64,000 nucleotides of DNA from CAVQGZ01 sp963712175 (lineage in GTDB: Bacteria; Actinomycetota; Actinomycetes; Jiangellales; Jiangellaceae), in contig CAVQGZ010000008.1 of the NCBI GenBank assembly GCA_963712175.1, forward strand, positions 186,001 through 250,000, in the 5' to 3' direction. Both the position numbers and the translations under genes were made by a program. Below the pieces are notes generated by a model. It had not been told where the DNA came from. It did not search any database and saw only the letters and a program-made list of their open reading frames with translations. This document shows, piece by piece, positions 40,377 through 49,222 of this stretch (its first letter is position 1; every line of letters starts with the position of its first letter).

Positions 40377-42227
40377 CTACGAGCTCAGCTCGTGTTCGTC
40401 GTCCAGGGCGGCTGCGACGCGGTGGTGGGCCTCCCAGATCTCCTCCGGCAGCCCCGCGAACTGGTGCAGGTGAACACCGCGGTGCTCCATCTCCTGCCGC
40501 CAGCGGGGGACGTCGATCGTCAGGATCGTCTCCAGATCCTTCGGCGAGATCTCGAGGCCCTCGAGGTTGAGCTCGTCCTCGGTCGGGATGATGCCGACCG
40601 GGGTCGCACGACCACTGACCTCACCGTTCTTGAGCTGCATCAGCCAGAGCAGCGGACGCAGGTTCTCCCGGTAGCCGGGCCACAAGAAGTGCCCGTCCTC
40701 GGGGTCACGCTGGAACCAGTTCACGTGGGCGAACAGCGGCTGGTCGGTGGCGGCACCGACGATGTTCAGCCAGTGCCGGGCGTACTCGCCCTCGGGGTAG
40801 GACATGAACGGCCGCATCGACATCGGGTCGTAGCGCAGCTCGCCTTCCTTGCCCTCGGCTGCGAACGTCGCCTCGGCGCCGAGCGTCAGGCCGTCGTACA
40901 CACCCTCGGCCAGGTCGGTGATCGCCCTGATCAGGGGCTCACGGTCGCGGGTGCGTCCGCCGAAGATGATGGCGTCGATGGGGACACCCTTCGGGTCGTC
41001 GAAGTCCGCGGCGACGTTCGGCACGTTGGCCAGCGTCGTGGTGAAGCGGCTGTTCGGGTGGGCCCACGCGTCCGTGCTGCCCTCGGGGCGGTCGGCGATC
41101 AGCTCGCCCTTCCAGTCCCGCCACCCCGTGACGTCGGTGGGGGGCTGCGCGGTCTTGCCCTCCCACCAGACCTCGTGGGTGATCTCGTTGTAGGCGATGT
41201 TGGTGAACAGGGCTCCCGTGCCCGGGTTGATCGAGTGCAGGGCGGTCGGGTTGGTGGCTTCGTTGGTGTCCTTCGCGACGCCGAAGACCCCGTACTCGGG
41301 GTTCATGCCGTAGAGCTTGCCGTCCTCCGGGCTCACCCACAGCCAGGCGATGTCGTCTCCGTAGAACGACACGTGGTACCGCTCGCCGAGGGCGTCCGGG
41401 GCGAGCATCATGGCGAGGTTGGTCTTGCCCGACGCGCTCGGGAAGCCGCCGCAGATGTGGTACGTCTTGCCGGTCTCCTTGTCCTCGATGCCGATCAGCA
41501 AGAACTGCTCGACCAGGAACTTCTTGGACGCCCAGCCGTCGTAGGAGGCCTGCCGCAGCCCATGAGCGATCTTGCCGAGCAGGGCGTTGCCGCCGTAGGA
41601 CGAGCCGTAGTGAAGGATCGTCCGCTCGTCGGCGACGGTGACGAAGTAGCGCTGGTCCTCCGGCGTGCCCTGACCGAGGTTCTCCAGGTCCCCGGTGACG
41701 TGCACCGCGCGGACGAAGTGGTCGGGGTGGGGGAGCTCGTTGAGGTACTTCACGCCGACACGGGCCATCCGGATCATGTGCAGCACCACCGTGCGGTGGT
41801 CGGTGAGCTCGACCCCGGCGGACCAGTGGGTCAGCGGCGACCCGGGAGGGGCCATCAGGTAGGGGATGACGTACATGGTCTTGCCGGCCGAGGCGCCCTT
41901 CATCCGCTCCTCGAGCATCGGGCGCATCTCCGACGCCGGCCGCCAGTTGTTGTAGACGCCCTTGTCCTCGGGGTTGTTGGTGGCCACCACGGTGCGCTCC
42001 TCCGAGCGGGCGGTGTCCTTGTAGTAGCTGCGCGAGTAGTACAGCCCCTCACCGGCCGGCAGGATCTCGCCGGCGTCCAGGGACTCCTGGATCAGGCGCG
42101 CGTCGTCAGAGGCATCGACGACCTCGACCCTTTCCGCGCCCGTGACGTCCGCCCAGTAGCGCACGTACTCACGGACCGACTCGTTCGTGAGGCCAGCCTC
42201 ATCCAGAGCCTTCTCAACATCAGCCAT
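40377..42227 (-). CDS. pckG: Phosphoenolpyruvate carboxykinase (GTP)
   Basis: 616 residues from ATG 42225-42227, the normal length for the GTP-dependent enzyme. Diagnostic blocks: the P-loop GGFPSASGKTNLAMM with the catalytic Cys nearby in HICGGFPSASG, YGDDIAWLW (metal and substrate site), HPNSRFTTTLANVP, and FGGRTRDREPLI. It converts oxaloacetate and GTP to PEP, CO2 and GDP, the first step of gluconeogenesis from organic acids. It is a single gene with a 300-base upstream region. Confidence 0.96.
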   Translation of the reverse strand: MADVEKALDEAGLTNESVREYVRYWADVTGAERVEVVDASDDARLIQESLDAGEILPAGEGLYYSRSYYKDTARSEERTVVATNNPEDKGVYNNWRPASEMRPMLEERMKGASAGKTMYVIPYLMAPPGSPLTHWSAGVELTDHRTVVLHMIRMARVGVKYLNELPHPDHFVRAVHVTGDLENLGQGTPEDQRYFVTVADERTILHYGSSYGGNALLGKIAHGLRQASYDGWASKKFLVEQFLLIGIEDKETGKTYHICGGFPSASGKTNLAMMLAPDALGERYHVSFYGDDIAWLWVSPEDGKLYGMNPEYGVFGVAKDTNEATNPTALHSINPGTGALFTNIAYNEITHEVWWEGKTAQPPTDVTGWRDWKGELIADRPEGSTDAWAHPNSRFTTTLANVPNVAADFDDPKGVPIDAIIFGGRTRDREPLIRAITDLAEGVYDGLTLGAEATFAAEGKEGELRYDPMSMRPFMSYPEGEYARHWLNIVGAATDQPLFAHVNWFQRDPEDGHFLWPGYRENLRPLLWLMQLKNGEVSGRATPVGIIPTEDELNLEGLEISPKDLETILTIDVPRWRQEMEHRGVHLHQFAGLPEEIWEAHHRVAAALDDEHELSS

Positions 42228-42532
42228 GGTGCTCCAACACCCTTCCCACCATCGGGCAGCGAGGACGCCGCCACCGTACCTGCCGAGGTTCACGCCGATT
42301 CCTGCCCCTCGGAGGGCCGGTGGGCTCTCGCAAGCAGCGGGGCACAGCAGTGTGACTGACTCGGTCCGGACGGCGTCCGCCCTGGTCAGCGCACAGGGCA
42401 CAGGCAATCGTCTCCGCTTGTGACCTGCCACGGTCGACAGGCCCTTGACCCCTTGCCGAAGGACCCTCGCACATGCCGTGTGCCGTCCCTCACATCGCAC
42501 GCACCAGCGGGTCGGTGCGCACGCGAGCCCCG
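42228..42532. other. 305-base intergenic region upstream of pckG
   Basis: This holds the pckG promoter region and the end of the transcript from the CNNM genes. I see no frame with a ribosome site, no tRNA-like cloverleaf and no strong hairpin. A promoter could not be assigned with confidence. Confidence 0.5.
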
Positions 42533-43594
42533 TCAGCGGCGGCGCTGGGCCGGGTCACGCACCTCGCCGATGATGGTCTCCAGGGCGTCCTCGAGGGTGA
42601 CGACACCGATCGTGGCCCCGGCCTCGTCGACAACGCTCGCCAGGTGGGACGCATCGGCGCGCATCCGCTGGACGACGCCGGACAACGCCAGGTCGGGCGC
42701 GATCTGCGTGAGCGGGTGCAGCGGAAGGTCCCCGACCAGGCCCGCCTGCAGCCACACGCCGGTGGAGACCGGGTTGTCCGACGCGAGGGCGTCGTGGATG
42801 TGGACGTAGCGGCGCAGGGCGCCGTCGGCGTCGCGCACCGGGAACCTCGAGAAGCCGGACCGGACGAGTGCGTCGTAGAGGGCCGCTGTGCTCTGGTCCG
42901 CCTCGACCGTGACGAGCGCGTCGGACGGCACCAAGATGTCGCGAGCGACGGCCGTCGAGGAGTGCAGTGCGCGCTCGAGGATGGTCGTCTCCTGCTGGTC
43001 CAGCAGGCCCTCGCGGGACGACTCGCCGATCATCGTGGCCACCTCGTCGCGGGTGAACGTCGAGGTCACCTCGTCCTTGGGCTGCACGCGGAGCAACCGC
43101 AGGACGAGGTTGGCGATCGCGTTGACGACGGCGATGACGGGGCGCAGCACCGTGACGATGCCCGCCAGGGGCGGGCCGAGCAGAAGGGCCGAACGCTCGG
43201 GTCCGGCGAGCGCGATGTTCTTGGGGACCATCTCGCCGAGCACCATGTGCAGGTAGACGACCAGGGACAGGGCCAGCGTGAACGCGATCGGGTGGACGAG
43301 ACCGGTGGGTAGCCCGAGCGACTCCAGCACGGGCTCGATCAGGTGGGCGATCGCCGGCTCCGCGGTGGCCCCGAGCCCCAGCGAGCAGACCGTGATGCCG
43401 AGCTGGGCGCCGGCCATCATCTGCGAGACGTCCTCCATCGCCCGGACGGTGATGCGCGCGCGGCGGTCACCGGCGTCAGCCAGTGGCTCGATCTGGCTGC
43501 GACGGGCGGAGATGAGGGCGAACTCCGCGCCCACGAAGAAGGCGTTGCCGATCAGGAGCACCACGGCGAGCACGAGAGCGGTCGTGTCACTCAT
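42533..43594 (-). CDS. CNNM/CorC-type (hemolysin-like) transporter-associated protein, second of pair
   Basis: 353 residues from ATG 43592-43594, overlapping the stop of the first paralogue by eight bases; ATG 43601-43603 is possible. An N-terminal DUF21 domain with four helices (GNAFFVGAEFALISARR, LHMVLGEMVPKNIAL) is followed by two CBS domains (DILVPSDALVTVEAD, VVDEAGATIGVVTLEDALETIIGEV). Members take part in magnesium or cobalt efflux and membrane integrity. Unlike the first paralogue it lacks the C-terminal CorC_HlyC domain, as is usual in such pairs. Confidence 0.88.
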   Translation of the reverse strand: MSDTTALVLAVVLLIGNAFFVGAEFALISARRSQIEPLADAGDRRARITVRAMEDVSQMMAGAQLGITVCSLGLGATAEPAIAHLIEPVLESLGLPTGLVHPIAFTLALSLVVYLHMVLGEMVPKNIALAGPERSALLLGPPLAGIVTVLRPVIAVVNAIANLVLRLLRVQPKDEVTSTFTRDEVATMIGESSREGLLDQQETTILERALHSSTAVARDILVPSDALVTVEADQSTAALYDALVRSGFSRFPVRDADGALRRYVHIHDALASDNPVSTGVWLQAGLVGDLPLHPLTQIAPDLALSGVVQRMRADASHLASVVDEAGATIGVVTLEDALETIIGEVRDPAQRRR

Positions 43595-44897
43595 GGGCGT
43601 CATGCCTTGGTGGCTCGACCCGCAGCAGGTCGACGCGGCGACCGTCCATCTTGGTGACGGTCGCGTGCCAGCCACCGACATCGAACGTGTCGCCGACGGT
43701 CGGGACTGACCCGATGGCCTGCATGGCCAGCCCACCGATGGTCTCGTACTCCGGCGCGTCCTGGGCGGGAACTCCGAGCTCGCGGGCCTCGTCCGGACGC
43801 AGCAGGCCCGAGAGCAGCATCGACCCGTCCTCGGCGCGTTGGGACTGGAACTCCGGCTCGTCCGACTCGTCCTCGACCTCGCCGATCAGCTCCTCGACGA
43901 TGTCCTCGAGGGTCACGACCCCTGCGGTGCCGCCGTACTCGTCGACCACGACGGCGAGGTGTCCGCGTTCGCGCAGCACCTCCAGCAAGTCGTCCACGTG
44001 CAAGGTCTCGGTCACGACCAGCGGGTGGTCCATGACCTCACGAACCCGGGCCGTCCCCGCGAGGGCGGGGTCAACCCGCAGCGCCCGGCGCAGGTCGATG
44101 ACACCCACGACGTCGTCGATCCCGTTCACCCCGACGACCGGGAAGCGGGAGTGGCCGGTGTCGCGCGCGGTCGCAAGAACCACGGCGACCGGGGCCGCCG
44201 CCTCGATCGCGTGCACGCTCGTGCGAGGCGTGAGGACGTCGGCGACCAGCCGGTCGGTGAGCTTGAGGCTCCGGTCGAGCAGTGACGCGACGGGGCGGTC
44301 CAGCGTGCCCTCCGACGCCGAGCGGCGGATCAGCGACTGAAGCTCCTGGGGGGACCGGGCGGAGGAGAGCTCCTCGGTCGGCTCGATGCCCATGGCCCTC
44401 AGGAGCTTGTTCGCGCTGCCGTTGAGCACCCTGATCAGCGGCCCGGTCGCGGTCGTGAACGCCATGTGTGGCGGCGTCACTGCCTTGGCCACCCGCATCG
44501 GCTCAGCAATCGCCCAGTTCTTGGGAACGAGCTCGCCGAACACCATCTGCACGACTGTGGCGATGAGCAGGGCCAGCGTCAGGGCCAGCGGGGTGACGCC
44601 GCCGCTGCCGAGCCCGAGCGCCTCGAGGGCCGGTGCCAGGAGCGCGGCCAGGGACGGCTCCGCCAGGAACCCCACGACGAGGGAGGAGACCGTGATGCCC
44701 AGCTGGGCCCCGGACAGCTGCGTGGACAGCCCTCGCAGGGCCGTGAGCACTCGGGCCGCGGCGCGGCTTGTCGGTGCCTGTGCCTCCACCGTCGTTCGAT
44801 CCACCGTGACCAGGCTGAACTCGGCGGCCACGAAGAGCGCGTTGGCGCCGATCAGCAGCATCGCGAGGCCCAGCAGGGCGGCGACCTCCGCAGTCAT
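43587..44897 (-). CDS. CNNM/CorC-type protein with DUF21, CBS pair and CorC_HlyC domain
   Basis: 436 residues from ATG 44895-44897. DUF21 region (ALFVAAEFSLVTVDRTTVEA, VFGELVPKNWAIAEP), two CBS domains (VLTPRTSVHAIEA, VVVDEYGGTAGVVTLEDI), then the CorC_HlyC transporter-associated domain at about 350-430 ending TKMDGRRVDLLRVEPP. It is the larger half of a tandem pair that usually acts together. The start overlaps the stop of an upstream ORF by four bases. Confidence 0.88.
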   Translation of the reverse strand: MTAEVAALLGLAMLLIGANALFVAAEFSLVTVDRTTVEAQAPTSRAAARVLTALRGLSTQLSGAQLGITVSSLVVGFLAEPSLAALLAPALEALGLGSGGVTPLALTLALLIATVVQMVFGELVPKNWAIAEPMRVAKAVTPPHMAFTTATGPLIRVLNGSANKLLRAMGIEPTEELSSARSPQELQSLIRRSASEGTLDRPVASLLDRSLKLTDRLVADVLTPRTSVHAIEAAAPVAVVLATARDTGHSRFPVVGVNGIDDVVGVIDLRRALRVDPALAGTARVREVMDHPLVVTETLHVDDLLEVLRERGHLAVVVDEYGGTAGVVTLEDIVEELIGEVEDESDEPEFQSQRAEDGSMLLSGLLRPDEARELGVPAQDAPEYETIGGLAMQAIGSVPTVGDTFDVGGWHATVTKMDGRRVDLLRVEPPRHDAHE

Positions 44898-45385
44898 CGC
44901 GACCGACCCGTGAGCACGTGACGATCTTTGCCTACGTCTGTCGCGTCTGCCAGACGCGGCCTACGCCCGCGCCGGCAGGTGGCCTCAGGAGCTCCAGCGC
45001 AGCACGGCTGGGGACTCCTTCTCGCGGCCCAGGACGGGGACGCTGGCGACGTCGAGGGAAGGCTCTGGCCGACGATGGTCGGGAAGTCCAGCCATGCCAG
45101 AGCCAGGACGCAGTGCGTGCAGATGCCCGCTGGGGCCTCGGCCTTGACCAGTTGGGTCTCGGCGCGCTTCGTGCTCGTCGACGCGATCACCAGCGCGGCC
45201 GCCACGACGGTTCCAGCGGCGATCGCCAGCAGGGTCAGCCCGAGGTCGTGGGCCCGGTCGCCGAGCTGGTCGAGGGCTGCCGGGAGCGAGCTGGACTGCG
45301 TGGAGCCGACCGCGAGCGCGTTGAGCCGATCTGCATCCTCCAGGCAACGCCTGCGCTGATTCTCCGGCAGGGTACGTGGCCGCAC
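44894..45385 (-). CDS. Possible membrane protein, weakly supported
   Basis: 163 residues from GTG 45383-45385. A helical N-terminal part (LPENQRRRCLEDADRLNAL) leads to one good membrane helix (LTLLAIAAGTVVAAALVIAS). The last 70 residues are Cys/Arg-rich low complexity, so the frame may shift there or the real gene may end differently. Support: ATGA overlap with the CNNM gene and open frame upstream to about 45470. Against: no clear ribosome site. Unknown function. Confidence 0.4.
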   Translation of the reverse strand: MRPRTLPENQRRRCLEDADRLNALAVGSTQSSSLPAALDQLGDRAHDLGLTLLAIAAGTVVAAALVIASTSTKRAETQLVKAEAPAGICTHCVLALAWLDFPTIVGQSLPSTSPASPSWAARRSPQPCCAGAPEATCRRGRRPRLADATDVGKDRHVLTGRSR

Positions 45386-45486
45386 GCCAGCGCTCAGAGC
45401 GCGCAGCCAGCACGCGGTGAGGCTGGTCAGCGTGCTTCGAGCGGCGTCGGTCAGGCTCCGTATGCGTCACCTCCGCACACGCCGGC

Positions 45487-45535
45487 GAGCCACGGGCGAT
45501 CACCCTACGACGTGCAGGTGGATCGCCCGTGGCTC
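45487..45535 (-). terminator. Strong hairpin downstream of the sulfur operon
   Basis: GAGCCACGGGCGATC (45487-45501) and its exact reverse complement (45521-45535) form a perfect 15-bp stem with a 19-base loop, 25 bases after the stop of the DsrE-family gene. It is the longest perfect stem in the window apart from the 101-bp repeats and most likely ends the operon transcript. Confidence 0.7.
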
Positions 45536-45559
45536 ACTGATGCGTGGTGCCGGGAGTGC

Positions 45560-46108
45560 CTAGATGAAGAGCAGCTGCGCTCCGTCGGTCATCGTGATGA
45601 AGTCCGCGGCGTTGATGATGTCGTCGACGCCCTCGTAGAGGTCGTCCATGTCAACCTTGTTCATGTCAGCGCTCATCTGGCAGGCCCACAGCTGGCCGCC
45701 GGCGGCGACGATCTGGTCGAGGAACTCGCGCACCGGCGGGATGTCCAGAGCGTCGAGCTGCTCCTTGAGCATCTTCGTGGCCATGCTGGTCATGCCCGGG
45801 AGCGGCATCACGGCCTGCGGGACCCGGATCTTCTTGTCCTTCACCGGGAAGTGCATCGCGGTGTTGCCGGCAGGGGAGAACTGCAGGTCGTCCATGCGGC
45901 TGTCGATGATCATGTCGAAGCCCCAGAACGTGAAGAACAGGTGCACGGCCACGCCCTCGCCCAGCGCGGCGTTGGCGAGCACGAGCGCGGGGTAGGCCAT
46001 GTCGAGACTGCCCTTGGAGCAGATGATGGCCAGCGAGCGGTCGGTCTCGTCGTCGCCGAAGTCTGGGACGATCATCGGGGCGGCAGTCGGTTCCATGGTG
46101 TCGGTCAT
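45560..46108 (-). CDS. DsrE/DsrF/DrsH-like family protein
   Basis: 182 residues from ATG 46106-46108. The alpha/beta DsrE-like fold is seen in SLAIICSKGSLDMAYPALVLANAALGEGVAVHLFFTFWGF, here given as two blocks by residue 25-45 and 46-66, then a conserved Cys in GGQLWACQMSADM and the end DGAQLLFI. This larger form is the peroxiredoxin-like DsrE relative that occurs with TusE and sulfide:quinone reductase genes and probably carries persulfide sulfur. It starts two bases after the tusE-like stop. Confidence 0.83.
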   Translation of the reverse strand: MTDTMEPTAAPMIVPDFGDDETDRSLAIICSKGSLDMAYPALVLANAALGEGVAVHLFFTFWGFDMIIDSRMDDLQFSPAGNTAMHFPVKDKKIRVPQAVMPLPGMTSMATKMLKEQLDALDIPPVREFLDQIVAAGGQLWACQMSADMNKVDMDDLYEGVDDIINAADFITMTDGAQLLFI

Positions 46109-46110
46109 GC

Positions 46111-46425
46111 TCACACGCAACCCTTCGGCTTGGGCAGGCCGGCGACGTAGCTCATCTTGCGGCCGGGCTTCTTCGGGAACAGCTGGAACTGCTCCTTGGT
46201 GGGGATGCCGCCGACGTTCTGCACGCGGCGGGTCGTGGGCGTCTCGCCCTTGACCTTGAAGTCCTCGCGGATGAACCGGACCACGTCCCAGTGGCGGTCG
46301 GTCATCTCGATACCGATGTTGGCGGCCAGAGCGGAGCCGATGTCTTCGGACCACTCGTCGTACTCGGTCAGGAAGCCCTCGTCGTTGACGTGGACCTCCT
46401 TGCCGGCAATGGCGGTGACGGGCAT
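46111..46425 (-). CDS. TusE/DsrC-family sulfur carrier protein
   Basis: 104 residues from ATG 46423-46425. Typical features: GFLTEYDEWSEDIGSALA, MTDRHWDVVRFIREDF, PTTRRVQNVGG, FPKKPGRKMSYVAGLPKPKGC, the last given up to Cys103, the conserved penultimate Cys that carries sulfur. A second Cys, found in true DsrC, is missing, so it is more TusE-like. It passes persulfide sulfur between the flavoprotein, the DsrE-like protein and an unknown acceptor. Confidence 0.87.
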   Translation of the reverse strand: MPVTAIAGKEVHVNDEGFLTEYDEWSEDIGSALAANIGIEMTDRHWDVVRFIREDFKVKGETPTTRRVQNVGGIPTKEQFQLFPKKPGRKMSYVAGLPKPKGCV

Positions 46426-46428
46426 GGG

Positions 46429-47169
46429 TCAGCCTTTCTCTCGTGGACGGTTCTCGGGGGTTGGGTTGGTGGGTTGTTCGTCGCCGACGGTGCGCAGCAG
46501 GGCCAGGGTCCGGTTCAGCCCGCGCCGCACCCGGGGGTCGCGCATCTGCCTCACCAAGGCGAAGGCAGTCGGAGGCTCCTCGCCCGCGTCGTCCTGCATC
46601 GACTGGAGCGAGACGCCCGTCCGGTTCAGCAGGGTCATGACCTCGGGCTGCGTGAGCTCCTTGACGGTGTTCAGGATGAGCACGATGTTCTCGCGCAGGG
46701 CCACGACGTCGTCCTCGCTGAACGAGGTGACGACCTCTTCGACCATCTCGGCGCCGTGGCGGGCGAAGGTGAAGTACCCCTTGCGCTCGGCGTCGGCGAG
46801 TGACTCCGACAGCCTGGCGACCCCAGCACCGGCGATCGAGTTCACCTCATGCGTGAGCTCGGCCATGCTGTCGAGCTGGACCAGCATCGCCTGCAGCTTG
46901 GGCAGCGAGACCGCGAGCGTGCGGGCGAACTCGGAGACGTCGTCGATCGTGACGTCCCGGCTGAGGTCCTGCAGCTCCCGGCTCGCGACGTCCATCGCGT
47001 CCCGGGCCACCGGCGCGAGCTCGTGGGTCAGCTCCGACCACTGCTCCCGGGACTCGCGTTGGCGGCGCATCTCGGCGACAAGCTCGTCGACTTGGCCGGA
47101 CAGGTGGTCGAGGCGGTCCTCGACGGTCAGGGTGGCCCCGGAGTCGGGGGCCTCGGTCACGGCCGTCAT
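46429..47169 (-). CDS. DUF1641 protein
   Basis: 246 residues from ATG 47167-47169, overlapping the sqr stop by four bases. Long helices with coiled-coil character (about 15-110), then the DUF1641 core (ALRENIVLILNTVKELTQPE with VMTLLNRTG, AFALVRQMRDPRVRRGL). DUF1641 proteins accompany sulfide:quinone reductases and formate dehydrogenases and may hold the flavoprotein at the membrane. No cofactor motif is visible. Confidence 0.85.
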   Translation of the reverse strand: MTAVTEAPDSGATLTVEDRLDHLSGQVDELVAEMRRQRESREQWSELTHELAPVARDAMDVASRELQDLSRDVTIDDVSEFARTLAVSLPKLQAMLVQLDSMAELTHEVNSIAGAGVARLSESLADAERKGYFTFARHGAEMVEEVVTSFSEDDVVALRENIVLILNTVKELTQPEVMTLLNRTGVSLQSMQDDAGEEPPTAFALVRQMRDPRVRRGLNRTLALLRTVGDEQPTNPTPENRPREKG

Positions 47170-48407
47170 GACGCCAGGTCCTCGGTCTCCTTGCCGGCCA
47201 TGGACATGAGCGCCGGCAGCGGCAGCTCCTTGCCGGGCAGCAGCACGTTCCAGTACATCCAGCGGAACATGACCTTGCCCCAGTGGTTCATCTCGGTCTC
47301 CTTCAGCAGGCTGAAGGGGCCGATTCCGGGCAGCGGGTACTTGCCGGGCAGCGGCTCGGTCTCGTAGTTGAAGTCGATCAGCAGGCCCTTGCCGTGGCCT
47401 GTCTCGATGAAGCAGTTGGCGTGGCCGTCGAACTTCTCGGTCATCGCCAACCCCTGCACGTGGCGCAGGAAGTTCTCCGGGAACAGGTCCATCGCGAAGT
47501 GAGCCACCGAGCCCGCCTTGGAGGCGGGGATGTCGGAGGCGTCCCCGATCGCGAAGATGTTGTCGTACTCGGTGGAGAGCAGGGTCTCGTTGTCGACCGA
47601 GACGTAGTTGAGGTCGTCACCGAGGTCGGAGCGGGCGATGTAGTCCGCCCCCATGTTGAGCGGGATCGTCACGAGCAGGTCGAAGTCGATCTCGCGCTCG
47701 TCGTAGGAGATCAGCTTCTTCTCCTCGGCGTCGATCTGCTCGACCATGAAGTCGGGCTCGAGGGCGATGGAGCGCTCGTCCAGCATCGTTCCCAGGTACT
47801 TGCTGGCCACCGGCTTGGTGAACGCGCCCTCGAGCGGGGTGACGTAGGTGATCTCGACGTTGTCCCTGATGCCCTGCTCGTGGAAGAACGCGTCGGCGAG
47901 GAACGTGAACTCCAGCGGCGCCACCGGGCACTTGATCGGCATCTCGGTGACGTGGACGACGAGCTTGCCGCCCTCCCACGTCTTCAGGACCTCGGCCAGG
48001 CGGGAGGCGCCCTCGTAGGTGTAGAACTCGTGCACGCTGGTGCCCATGTCATCGGCCATGCCGGGAGTCTCCTCAGGGCGAGGGGTCGTGCCCGTGGCGA
48101 TGATCAGGTAGTCGTACGGCAGCTCGCTGCCGTCCTCCAGCAGCACCTTGTTCTCGTCGGCCACCACTCGGTCGACGCTCGCCTTGACCAGGTCGACCCC
48201 GGAGGGCATGAAGCGCTTGGTGGGCTTCACGACCTCGTCCGGCTGGTAGATGCCGAACGGGATGAACAGGTAGCCGGGCTGGTAGTAGTGCGAGTCGCTG
48301 GGGTCGACGACGGTGATCTTCCACTCGTCGCGCCCCAGCTTCGGGCGGAGCTTGTTGACCGCCATCGTTCCGGCGGTGCCCGCCCCGAGCACCAGCAGCC
48401 TCTTCAT
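47166..48407 (-). CDS. Sulfide:quinone oxidoreductase-like FAD flavoprotein
   Basis: 413 residues from ATG 48405-48407 with GGAGAT upstream. FAD-binding LGAGTAGTMAVNKL at the N-terminus, LIIATGTTPRP, and IFAIGDASDIPASKAG near 286. Candidate redox cysteines are Cys160 in MPIKCPVAPLE and Cys332 in GHANCFIETG, the spacing expected for the sulfide-oxidising pair. The C-terminus has an amphipathic/hydrophobic region (residues about 365-405) for membrane contact. It should oxidise sulfide to sulfane sulfur and reduce quinone; its operon partners can carry the sulfur away. Confidence 0.85.
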   Translation of the reverse strand: MKRLLVLGAGTAGTMAVNKLRPKLGRDEWKITVVDPSDSHYYQPGYLFIPFGIYQPDEVVKPTKRFMPSGVDLVKASVDRVVADENKVLLEDGSELPYDYLIIATGTTPRPEETPGMADDMGTSVHEFYTYEGASRLAEVLKTWEGGKLVVHVTEMPIKCPVAPLEFTFLADAFFHEQGIRDNVEITYVTPLEGAFTKPVASKYLGTMLDERSIALEPDFMVEQIDAEEKKLISYDEREIDFDLLVTIPLNMGADYIARSDLGDDLNYVSVDNETLLSTEYDNIFAIGDASDIPASKAGSVAHFAMDLFPENFLRHVQGLAMTEKFDGHANCFIETGHGKGLLIDFNYETEPLPGKYPLPGIGPFSLLKETEMNHWGKVMFRWMYWNVLLPGKELPLPALMSMAGKETEDLAS

Positions 48408-48431
48408 GAAGATCTCCTTCGTTCGTTGCGG

Positions 48432-49109
48432 TCAGGACGGGGTTCGCGCGGGCGCGCGGTCCTGGGAGGTACGTGCGGTCGTGGCCGCGTGGGCCGCCGT
48501 GGACAGGGCGGCCGACACCCGCGGCAGTGCCTCGAGAACGGCTCGACGCTGGGCGGCGTCGAGCCGGTGCAGGCCCTCGGTCTGGTCGCCCTCGGGGGCG
48601 ACGCCGCCGGCCAGCACCATGCCGACGAGCTCGGAGCCTGAGCGGATGAAGACGCGCGCGCACTCGAAGCCCAGCTCGGCACGCTGGAAGTGGGGTGCGA
48701 AGTCGAGGTCGTCGGCCATCGTGCGCCACTCCTGGGTGCAGGCGGCCAGAGTCTGCTGGTCGTCGGCGTTCTCGGCGAACCACGGGCACGGGTTGGCGAC
48801 CTGGGAGATCGGGTGCCCCTCCATGTCGGTCGCCACCATCATCACGCCGAGCATCGGCGCCGAGACGTCGAGCACGGCCTGCACGGACGCCGGGTCGATC
48901 CGAGGCGAGTCGTGGGACTGGGGGCCGGAGAGCAGTGCGTCCACTCCCTCGGCCGGGAATCGCCACTGGCGGCCGACCTTCACTGCCGGGAGCCGGCCGT
49001 CAGCGGCCATGCGGTAGATGGTCGTGGCGTCTACGTGCAGCCGTTCCTGCACCTGGCGAGCGGTCAGAAGGGTGGCGCTGGTGCGTGCATCAGCATGCAG
49101 GCCCTGCAT
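48432..49109 (-). CDS. Excisionase-type HTH regulator with PocR-like sensory domain
   Basis: 225 residues from ATG 49107-49109. An N-terminal MerR/excisionase-type helix-turn-helix (LLTARQVQERLHVDATTIYR, then GRLPAVKVGRQWRF) is followed by a PocR-like ligand domain (LGVMMVATDMEGHPISQV, NPCPWFAENADDQQTLAAC, FQRAELGFECARVFI) that contains several Cys. Such domains sense small molecules or redox state. It ends 24 bases before the sqr start, so it is probably the operon's own regulator and lies on the same transcript. Confidence 0.8.
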   Translation of the reverse strand: MQGLHADARTSATLLTARQVQERLHVDATTIYRMAADGRLPAVKVGRQWRFPAEGVDALLSGPQSHDSPRIDPASVQAVLDVSAPMLGVMMVATDMEGHPISQVANPCPWFAENADDQQTLAACTQEWRTMADDLDFAPHFQRAELGFECARVFIRSGSELVGMVLAGGVAPEGDQTEGLHRLDAAQRRAVLEALPRVSAALSTAAHAATTARTSQDRAPARTPS

Positions 49110-49138
49110 GGGCGGCACGGCCTGCTCGTTCTGCACAC

Positions 49139-49156
49139 TATGCAGGTTATGCAGGT
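49139..49156 (-). promoter_or_regulatory. Tandem 9-bp direct repeat upstream of the sulfur-operon regulator
   Basis: TATGCAGGT is repeated exactly, head to tail, 30-47 bases before the ATG at 49109. On the minus strand the second copy yields TGCATAGT, an extended -10-like element. More half copies (CCTGCAT) occur at the start codon. This is a reasonable operator for the excisionase-type regulator. Confidence 0.45.
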
Positions 49157-49222
49157 TTCGGGTCGCCCGGCTGGGCCTTTGGTCCCGAAACTCCTGGGAC
49201 CACTGGCGCGACCTCGAACGAC

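Noticed and set aside
40329..42359. A 676-codon open frame antisense to pckG
   Set aside because: The minus strand encodes a complete, motif-perfect PEP carboxykinase; the long antisense frame follows from codon bias.
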